Below are positions 57,446 to 64,000 of a stretch of 64,000 nucleotides of DNA, piece after piece. The position numbers and the translations under genes are program-made. Numbering within the stretch: the first letter of the stretch is position 1; each line of letters opens with the position of its first letter. The DNA comes from JANQQC01 sp965262255 (GTDB lineage Bacteria > Pseudomonadota > Alphaproteobacteria > Caulobacterales > Hyphomonadaceae): positions 1,364,001 through 1,428,000 of the forward strand of contig OZ253505.1 in assembly GCA_965262255.1 (NCBI GenBank), read 5' to 3'. The notes beneath the pieces were generated by a model, which worked only from the letters and a program-made list of their open reading frames with translations, did no database searches and was not told the DNA's origin.

Positions 57446-57667
57446 GAGGCCAGACGAAAAAAGGTGCGAAAGTCACATTCATAGGAAGTGCGGAGAATAA
57501 GCATTCGTTCTAAACGAAAAATCCTGCCTTTGATAACAAGATTTTAGACTATCTGAATAATTTTTGAAGTTTTCTGCCAACTACTCCTAATTGCATAACG
57601 CTATTCGTAGCACCATTAGACGGAATCGGCGCAAAAGTATCGTGAACGATGATTTTTCATTTAGCCT
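57446..57667 (-). repeat. MITE-like repeat, copy B
   Basis: A reversed copy of the repeat at 42141-42543, lacking the nested 176-bp MITE. Shared words include ATACTTTTGCG, CAATTAGGAGTA and CGCACTTCCTATGAATGT. It is inserted in the gap between the BrxD-like and helicase genes. Confidence 0.75.
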
Positions 57668-58115
57668 CTTGGAACTTCTCAACCATCACAATAGCATTAT
57701 CATCGCCTAACCTGTTTCTTTTGTTGCATTTTTCAATACACTTTCAAGATTCAGTTTACTCACGAACTCAGAGACGTTTGACTTAGTAAGCAGATGATTC
57801 TTCTTTGCTCTAAACAGCATACTTGTCGCTGCATTTTCAGCTTCGCTAATAGCAAAGTTTCCTTCTCTTATTGCCTTTGAATTCCGATGATCGATCAGCG
57901 CTAAGCCGAGGTCTTGCAGCACTCTCTTAGATTATTCATCATACTCGTCGATTTGCAGACAGTCTCAAAGATCAAAATTCCACAAGAAACTAGATTTTCT
58001 TCGCGGATTCTCTATAGCCTCTGGCCTTTAATATTCCGTTCGCAAATTTTTTCTGCCTAGCCATCAGTACACGCATTCAATTCCGAATGATAAGCAAACT
58101 TCGTCTGACCGCTAC
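57668..58115. other. gap with a small minus-strand frame
   Basis: It holds a 71-aa frame (57707-57922, minus: MLQDLGLALIDHRNSKAIRE) that could be a remnant of a gene of the operon. I do not recognise it. The rest is AT-rich. Confidence 0.4.
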
Positions 58116-59420
58116 TTACATTGTGAAATTACTGAGTTCATCGTCGGGATCCTCCGATTTGACGCTAGCTTCCTTATTTGCACTTGTATCATCACCGCTG
58201 TCCTTGTCTATTTCGACATCATCAACTAGGTCCTGCCATTTTGTACCGGGATTCTGTTGAATCACTGCGAGCATATTGACGAAAGCGGTCACAGTATTGC
58301 GAGGCGTTCGAAAGTAGGCTTCCCCTATCCTTTGAGAGCAATGTGTCATAAATGCTACGAGAGCGTTATCCGGAAGTTTGCCTTCAAACTCCATCACGCG
58401 GCGGATATTTTGCAGTAACACAAACATATCTTCAGGAGTCAGGTTGGCAAGCTGTATGACTGGCCCTGACATATCCACACGCCCCTTACCTGTAAAAGTG
58501 TTCTGAGCTAACCGACTTTGAAGAGCCTCGTAACTATACAATCCTCGCCGAGTACTCATGAGGAAATCTGGTGTTCCACCAAAAACAAAGCCTATATGAG
58601 ATGCAGTACCTTGCAACACATCGTTTAAGATTCTGAGCAATTGTTCGTAATTACTATTCCGAGCTCGCGTCGACGACAGCTTATAGAGATTCACCATCTC
58701 ATCTAGAGATACTACGAGACCTTTATAGCCGGCTTCCCGAACAAAGACTGCCATCAATTTTAGATTGTCATAAAAACTTGCGTCTGTGATTATCGTTCGG
58801 ACTCCTAACGCTTTTCTCGCATCCGTTCTCGTTGAGAACTCTGCTCGCAACCATTGCAGAGCAGACGTTTGTAGGTCATCATTAGCCTCTTCGTAACCTT
58901 TCCAGTATTGACGAATTACCTCTGCGAAATCGAAACCACCTGTCAGTTCTTCGAGAAATTTCAATCTCCTTCTTATAACGTCGTCAACACTTTGGCTACT
59001 ATCCTCGGATTCTCTGATAGCTTTAGAGACAAAACGTTCTACGACACTTGCTAAACCTCCCCCAGCAGGTTTAGTACGAGTCGCAAGGTTACGCATCATT
59101 TCAGCATACAAATTCCTTGCCTGCCCGCCTGTCGCATGTAAACGACGGTCTGGGCCTAAATCGGCGTTTGCGACCACTAACCCTTTCTCGAGTGCTATTG
59201 CTCCTACCAAACTTAGAAAAAACGTTTTTCCTGAACCATACTCACCGATGATAAATCGGATCGTTGAACCGCCACCGACAATACGGTTTACATCTTTGAG
59301 TAGTTCATCAACCTCTCTTTTTCGCCCTACTTGTACATGATGAAGACCCAGACGCGGCACCACACCACCTCGAAGTGATTGAATTATAGTATCGCGCTCT
59401 CGCGGCGTAATTGTTGCCAT
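58116..59420 (-). CDS. BrxD-like P-loop ATPase (DUF2791)
   Basis: A 434-aa ATPase of the DUF2791 family, which includes BrxD of BREX type 2-like systems. The start is the ATG at 59420, which overlaps the stop of the TerB-type gene as TGATG and so is translationally coupled. Walker A is GEYGSGKT (about 59-66), Walker B-like VVSLDEMVNLY is near 240, and FVFGGTPDFL is a sensor-like segment. The family's typical opening PRERDTIIQSLRGGVVPRLG is present. The C-terminal 35 residues are acidic and low-complexity. No lesion is seen. In this operon it probably powers or loads the helicase; that is inferred. Confidence 0.87.
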   Translation of the reverse strand: MATITPRERDTIIQSLRGGVVPRLGLHHVQVGRKREVDELLKDVNRIVGGGSTIRFIIGEYGSGKTFFLSLVGAIALEKGLVVANADLGPDRRLHATGGQARNLYAEMMRNLATRTKPAGGGLASVVERFVSKAIRESEDSSQSVDDVIRRRLKFLEELTGGFDFAEVIRQYWKGYEEANDDLQTSALQWLRAEFSTRTDARKALGVRTIITDASFYDNLKLMAVFVREAGYKGLVVSLDEMVNLYKLSSTRARNSNYEQLLRILNDVLQGTASHIGFVFGGTPDFLMSTRRGLYSYEALQSRLAQNTFTGKGRVDMSGPVIQLANLTPEDMFVLLQNIRRVMEFEGKLPDNALVAFMTHCSQRIGEAYFRTPRNTVTAFVNMLAVIQQNPGTKWQDLVDDVEIDKDSGDDTSANKEASVKSEDPDDELSNFTM

Positions 59421-61543
59421 CAACTTAGTTCCTTCACTTGTTTTGAAAGTTTTTCAACAGCATCAGCGTTCAGCTGATACCCATTATACTCTTCTATTAG
59501 CTCACTACCGAGCGTTTCAAAAGCCCACTCGTTAATCACCTCCAAACTACCTTGCCACATCAAACTGTGCTTAGAAGCCAACTTAGCGACTTGTTTATCG
59601 GTCCAATGAACCTTAGAGAGTAGTTCTAATGTAAGCGGGATGTGCGTTGTTTCAAGCCCCCTAAATACAATTTGAGTTGAAGAGGGATTATTCTGTTTTA
59701 CCTTACTCTTGGCACGAGTAGACTTACTAGCACAGCAGATTGTCATCGATGGCTTGGGGTTTCTGAGGGCTTCTTCGTTGAAAATCTTAGAAAGTAGTTT
59801 GCTTACTTCCAAAGTCTCCTTAGACAAAGTTTTGACCTTCTTTTCGTTAAGTCTCACTTTTCTTGTCCGCCGGCTCTCGGTTACTTTTACTTTCCTTGTT
59901 TTAACATTCTCAATTTCTTTCGCTGTTTTCAGTTGTTCCACAATTTCCCCAGCATGAAGATCTGAATACGCAGCAACCGAATCCAATCCCAGCAGTTTAT
60001 AAACCTCTTCCACATAGGCGATCACCTTTGTGTTCGTCGCTCCCGTAGCTCTCGCCATATTGATCACCGTCTGACGTATGTTCCTATTTTGACTTTCATC
60101 TGACGTTTTCAGAAATTTCTTCAGAGTAGCCTTTTCCGGAGGTTTCTTAAAAAACCAATCTAAGTGGGCAGTAAGGGCCGTTTTCTCCGTGTCTTCCCTT
60201 ATCTTTTGTTTCTCGATAATTTGTTCTAATGCCCTCGTCTTCGCAGGAGTCTTCTCTCCAAAAATGTTGGCAATGCTTACACCGACGCTGAGTTCCACAA
60301 TGCCGGCTAACAAATTGTCGCCTATCCCTGTGGTAAAATCCTCGGCTGGAATGATTGGAAAGACTAAAAGCTTTTCATTAAGGTTTGGTGTTGGACTCAT
60401 CAGTCTCGGGTCTGGCGTAAGGCCAAATCCTATTTTTGCTAAGCTATTGCAAATTTGCCTATAGATAATTGGGGTTACAGTGTTAGGGGCTTTGCAATAT
60501 AGTTTTTGGCACAACCGCTTAATTGTGAAATGGCTATTTGGGCCTTTACCTTTAAGCCATTTTTTTAAATTTAAAATTCTATCCGAGGTAAAATTGTGTC
60601 TTATACTTGCCGGTATAAGAGAATGTTCGTCAAGTATGTTACACCGTATTGGGGGTTTATAGCGATATACACCTAATTTCTTGAGAGCCTCAGTAGCGTC
60701 ATCCACGAAGGATTGAAAAATATTCACTGGTTCTTGTAATTTAGATATATCGGGTATAGGATTGCCTTTCTCCTTCGGTACGATATCTACTGTGAACTTC
60801 CCAAAATGCCCAGAATATCGATTGACTATATTTCCTTTTGTCTGTTGTACTACAAATCCGTTCGGGTATTTTGCCTCGAACAAATTTTTGTATAATAGTA
60901 GAAACTCTTCTTTACAGGCATAATATGTTCGATCGAGGCTCGAGTATGGATCCCACCTCCACCAAGCCAAGCTTCTTTCTGCCGTCACAGGTAAACCTGA
61001 AGCAATATCCCTACCAATTGCGATTGCCGCGGACCGACTTGTATCCGCATAATAATCCTGAAACGTAGGTGTATAGTTTGACGGAAAAATCATTGCTTTA
61101 GCAGTTCTGAGAAATCCGTCGAATGACCAACGAAGGTATATGTTATTACCGTAACAAAAAGAAAGCCGTTTTACCTCCTCGTAAATCTCTCGCTTTTCTT
61201 CTAAATCACTGTCATCTTTGAAGAAGCGATACTCAAGTCCAGAAACGTATAGTCGTACAAAGTCGGCCCTACCTCCTCGTTGTTGTCTGGTGGACGCAAG
61301 CCAATGGAGGTAAGTAGCGCGCTCATTTGGGGTTAGCTCGCTATACTTAAGAAACTGGCCGGTATCTAACTTACTAAACTTCAATTTCTTCGTGCCAATT
61401 GGCAGAGAAACGTCAATACATGAGTTGAAGTGGACTTCTCGGGAGCTTCCTTTCCTAGGTGTGTCACCGACGTAAACTAAGCTGCCAACTTCTATCTCGT
61501 CAACGATCAAAGAATACTCACTAGATATCCATTCAATACTCAT
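59420..61543 (-). CDS. TerB_N-TerB-TerB_C protein 2
   Basis: A 707-aa protein with the three-part layout of the large TerB-containing proteins. The N-terminal domain is TerB_N (YSELTPNERATYLHWLAS, then YVSGLEYRFF). A central helical TerB domain follows (LLAGIVELSVGVSIANIFGE to YVEEVYKLLGLD), then a basic linker. The C-terminal TerB_C domain ends FRGLETTHIPLTLELLSK and LMWQGSLEVINEWAFE. TerB folds bind metal near membranes in tellurite-resistance stress systems; the large forms occur in predicted defence islands with an ATPase and helicase. It is a paralogue of the next gene upstream. Its stop overlaps the ATPase start. Confidence 0.82.
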   Translation of the reverse strand: MSIEWISSEYSLIVDEIEVGSLVYVGDTPRKGSSREVHFNSCIDVSLPIGTKKLKFSKLDTGQFLKYSELTPNERATYLHWLASTRQQRGGRADFVRLYVSGLEYRFFKDDSDLEEKREIYEEVKRLSFCYGNNIYLRWSFDGFLRTAKAMIFPSNYTPTFQDYYADTSRSAAIAIGRDIASGLPVTAERSLAWWRWDPYSSLDRTYYACKEEFLLLYKNLFEAKYPNGFVVQQTKGNIVNRYSGHFGKFTVDIVPKEKGNPIPDISKLQEPVNIFQSFVDDATEALKKLGVYRYKPPIRCNILDEHSLIPASIRHNFTSDRILNLKKWLKGKGPNSHFTIKRLCQKLYCKAPNTVTPIIYRQICNSLAKIGFGLTPDPRLMSPTPNLNEKLLVFPIIPAEDFTTGIGDNLLAGIVELSVGVSIANIFGEKTPAKTRALEQIIEKQKIREDTEKTALTAHLDWFFKKPPEKATLKKFLKTSDESQNRNIRQTVINMARATGATNTKVIAYVEEVYKLLGLDSVAAYSDLHAGEIVEQLKTAKEIENVKTRKVKVTESRRTRKVRLNEKKVKTLSKETLEVSKLLSKIFNEEALRNPKPSMTICCASKSTRAKSKVKQNNPSSTQIVFRGLETTHIPLTLELLSKVHWTDKQVAKLASKHSLMWQGSLEVINEWAFETLGSELIEEYNGYQLNADAVEKLSKQVKELS

Positions 61544-61594
61544 AATTTTCTTCCTGTTTCACTTAAACTTTGATGGCAAATTCTATTCACAAGG

Positions 61595-63994
61595 CTATTC
61601 TTCCGTCGGTTGCAACAGTTCTTTAAGCTTTTCGGCTGTTTTCGGATTCAAACGATAGCCGTCGAATTCCTCTATAAGGTTCTCTTCAAACCTGTCAAAC
61701 GACCATTCATTAACGACCTCGAGACTACCTTGCCACATCAGGTCATGTTTTGTCGCAAGTTTTTCATAACTCTTACCAGTCCAACGTTCCTTTGTCAGGA
61801 ATTCTGTTACAAAAGCAGTATGCTTTTTGTCTAACCCTGAAAACACACTCCGAATACTAGTTGCTACATCAGACTTTTGTTTCTCCGACGAGAGATATTC
61901 CAAAAACACATTACTTAAAAGCTCTCTAACTTTCGCGGTCTCATCAACAAGCTCGTCAATTTTTTCGGAGTCAAGAGAAACTGTTCTGTGATCTTTTGTG
62001 TCGACAGGAATCTTTTCTCCTTTTCGTCCTACCTTAGGCCTACGTACGGTAACAGGGCCGTCTATGGCTTCTCCCGCATAAACGTCCGAATAAACTTTCT
62101 GACCATCGTATCCTAAGAGTGCATACAATTTTTCAAGTCTTGAAATCGATTCCGGACTAGCATCTCCGTTAATCCTAGCCATGGAGAGAGCAGATTTACG
62201 TAAATCCTCCTTCTGTTCGGGGGTCGTTGCTTTAAGCCATTTGGAGAATGACGAGATATCGCACTGTGCAGATATAAACCATTTAACGTTTGCTTGAAGA
62301 ACTTTACTGTCCCCTACAGTGATGTTGGATATCGACTCTATCCGTTGATTCATAATAGAGTCTACATTGGATTCATTCCCCTCGTTCGGACTGCCAATCC
62401 AAACTCCTACTCCCACTTCAACAATCCAAGTTAGTAAACTTTCATTGATCTCTATCCCTTCCCTTTTATTCGCACCGACAGGAAAGACCAACACTAAGTC
62501 ATCCAATTTTGGTGTCCGCGCTATTAACCGAGGATCTGGACTTAGTCCATAACCAACAGAGTTCATCAAGCGAGAAACTTCTGTATACTGACGAAGCGAA
62601 AGTTTTTCTCGCCTAAATTCCTCTATCTTCTCACAGAGATCACATAACAGAAAACATTCTCCTAACCCCGATTTTCCAATGGTGTCAAGAAAACTTAACT
62701 GAGTCGCCCAAACCTCACCTCTAATCCCTTCCGGAACTTTCTCCAACGCTTCTATTGAATATCTCTTTGATGTTTTATTTGTCACGTATCTCTCTAGGAA
62801 TCGTAAATCCTTTACCGTTTGAGCAACTATAGTCCTAATCTTTTCCAGAGGCTCTTCTAACATGTGTACGTTTGGCAACGGCTTTCCATTCATTGTGAAT
62901 TCTAACTCTTGCGCAAACTCTGCCGAACAAGAATTAGAAATTATTCTGTAACTATTCTTTATCGGTCGAAGTTTGCACCCCTTCGGAAACTCCTTATCGA
63001 AAAGGGATCTAAAATGTAACTTAAACTCTAAAGGATAATTCCGTACTGAATAGCGCAACACAGTATCTGGTTGATTCAAATACCAACTCAAACACCAATC
63101 TGCTGATATATTCTGACCCATTGCGAGCTGCTGACCTATACCGATCATTACAGGTGTGAGCGATTTCCTTTTACTTTGGTCTCCCAGTTCTATGATCGGC
63201 CGCAACTCTTCGTCTCCAACAAGTAGAGCAGCCAGCTCTATAAAACTATGTAGTTGGAGATAGCTCCGATCGTCTGATTCGTAGGCCTCAAAAACCCTTC
63301 GCGCTTCCGCAAGTATTTCTCGTTTCTCCTTTAGACTTGGATTTTCTACAAAAAACCGATACTCAAGCCCGAACAAGTATAGTTTTGGAAATCCCGTACT
63401 GTACTTTTTATCAACCCGGTCTGTCGAAAGCCAGTCAAGATAAGCTGCTCTATTATCTGAGGTTAGCCTAAGGTAACTTGGATAGTCAGGTAAATCTTTT
63501 GCGTTTTTCGTTACTTCTTGTTTTGAAATTTTTAGCGTCGGATCAATACAAGCACGACAAAAGAATTGATCAAATTCAAGCAAGTCAGTACCCTTTCCTA
63601 TGTATACCATGCCTTTTATCTTTCTTCCTGCGATCGTCACCATCGAATCTTTAGGAATCCATTGTAAAGCTTTCGATTTGTCATTTTTACTGAGACCTAC
63701 AAGTTTGTCTACTGTTCCTCGTCCGTAGTATTCCTGATCGCCATCTGATACAGTTGTTGAAACTATTCTCGGAACCCCTCTATTCAGCTTTGATCGATTT
63801 TCTGACGAGAAATTCACTTTCTTTTTTTTCAGATACTTTATGCTTCTTGGTAATTGATTTACTGAATTTTCCTTTGCCAATATTTCCAAGTGACCATAAT
63901 AGTGTTTTAGATTCTTTTTCATTGCTTTAAGTATGCGGTCGATAACTCTTATTCTATTCCGATGAACAAAACCATTTGAAATTGTGAACGACAC
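61595..63994 (-). CDS. TerB_N-TerB-TerB_C protein 1 (start uncertain, window edge)
   Basis: A paralogue of the downstream gene, 799 aa as read from a GTG at 63994. The frame may continue beyond the window. The same domains occur in order: YLRLTSDNRAAYLDWLST and LFGLEYRFFV (TerB_N), LLTWIVEVGVGVWIGSPNE (TerB), and FSGLDKKHTAFVTEFLTK with LMWQGSLEVVNEWSFD (TerB_C). The first 100 residues are basic and not part of the known domain, so either they are an extension or the true start is inside (an ATG opens MKKNLKHYYG). A 51-base gap separates it from the next gene. Tandem duplication of this large protein is unusual. Confidence 0.78.
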   Translation of the reverse strand: MSFTISNGFVHRNRIRVIDRILKAMKKNLKHYYGHLEILAKENSVNQLPRSIKYLKKKKVNFSSENRSKLNRGVPRIVSTTVSDGDQEYYGRGTVDKLVGLSKNDKSKALQWIPKDSMVTIAGRKIKGMVYIGKGTDLLEFDQFFCRACIDPTLKISKQEVTKNAKDLPDYPSYLRLTSDNRAAYLDWLSTDRVDKKYSTGFPKLYLFGLEYRFFVENPSLKEKREILAEARRVFEAYESDDRSYLQLHSFIELAALLVGDEELRPIIELGDQSKRKSLTPVMIGIGQQLAMGQNISADWCLSWYLNQPDTVLRYSVRNYPLEFKLHFRSLFDKEFPKGCKLRPIKNSYRIISNSCSAEFAQELEFTMNGKPLPNVHMLEEPLEKIRTIVAQTVKDLRFLERYVTNKTSKRYSIEALEKVPEGIRGEVWATQLSFLDTIGKSGLGECFLLCDLCEKIEEFRREKLSLRQYTEVSRLMNSVGYGLSPDPRLIARTPKLDDLVLVFPVGANKREGIEINESLLTWIVEVGVGVWIGSPNEGNESNVDSIMNQRIESISNITVGDSKVLQANVKWFISAQCDISSFSKWLKATTPEQKEDLRKSALSMARINGDASPESISRLEKLYALLGYDGQKVYSDVYAGEAIDGPVTVRRPKVGRKGEKIPVDTKDHRTVSLDSEKIDELVDETAKVRELLSNVFLEYLSSEKQKSDVATSIRSVFSGLDKKHTAFVTEFLTKERWTGKSYEKLATKHDLMWQGSLEVVNEWSFDRFEENLIEEFDGYRLNPKTAEKLKELLQPTEE

Positions 63995-64000
63995 AAAATC

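Noticed and set aside
55166..59420. Complete BREX system
   Set aside because: Only BrxD-like and BrxHI-like genes are visible. No PglX, PglZ, BrxC or PglW homologue lies in the window.
1..64000. tRNA genes, rRNA genes, riboswitches or a CRISPR array
   Set aside because: I looked for clover-leaf patterns, rRNA-like words and regular repeat-spacer arrays and found none that I could support.

Overview
The window reads as chromosome from a Gram-negative proteobacterium, most likely a gammaproteobacterium. This rests on a TonB-dependent receptor of a gammaproteobacterial style, SelO, a beta-carbonic anhydrase and a LysE exporter. The DNA is AT-rich, and Trp is encoded by TGG in intact genes, so the standard code applies. 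Most of the window is a defence or accessory island full of insertion-sequence debris and genes broken by a single lesion. Only SelO, the TonB receptor with its ATP-grasp neighbour, carbonic anhydrase and LysE look like ordinary metabolism or envelope genes. No tRNA, rRNA, CRISPR array or origin was seen.

Layout. 0-1.7 kb: an RloA-type ATPase followed by a wrecked RloB. 2.3-5.5 kb: an IS481 transposase split by a tandem pair of IS256 elements with a 9-bp target duplication. 5.5-12.4 kb: a type I restriction-modification operon on the minus strand with two hsdM genes; the second is fused to a half-HsdS and broken at a G12 tract. 12.9-14.3 kb: selO. 15.2-22.1 kb: an unknown gene, a nuclease-like pseudogene with two nonsense codons, a decayed methyltransferase, two methyltransferase-HNH fusions that each begin with a frame-breaking G9 tract, and a metallo-beta-lactamase-fold pseudogene. 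23.4-27.6 kb: TonB receptor and ATP-grasp ligase. 28.4-31.8 kb: a tight two-gene cassette, an alpha-helical-repeat protein plus a restriction-endonuclease-like protein. 32-44 kb: three 70-aa KTSC proteins, an IS630, a TPR-HEPN protein, a second RloA/RloB pair, a third RloA scrap, DDE-type ISs, a third methyltransferase-HNH fragment and nested MITE-like repeats. 44.9-46.1 kb: carbonic anhydrase and LysE. 46.7-54.5 kb: DUF262/DUF1524 protein, AAA ATPase, and an OLD nuclease plus UvrD helicase pair of Gabija type. 55.2-64 kb: Lhr-like helicase, BrxD-like ATPase and two tandem TerB_N/TerB_C proteins; the last runs to the window edge.

How they fit together. The clearest theme is switchable DNA modification. 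The window has four G/C homopolymers of 9 or more, all in or next to modification genes. Three of them break a modification gene in a way that a change in tract length would repair. The two methyltransferase-HNH genes share one design: a short leader with ETP-x-G, then G9, then the enzyme out of frame, with both restored at 8 or 11 Gs. The type I enzyme has a companion HsdM with an altered catalytic motif (NLSF for NPPY), so activity would depend on the switchable M-S fusion. Around this core, several systems carry one or two stops in otherwise good frames. That suggests either a decaying island or an archive of inactivated systems. The least familiar candidates for a new system are the 28.4-31.8 kb two-gene cassette and the double-TerB/ATPase/helicase operon.
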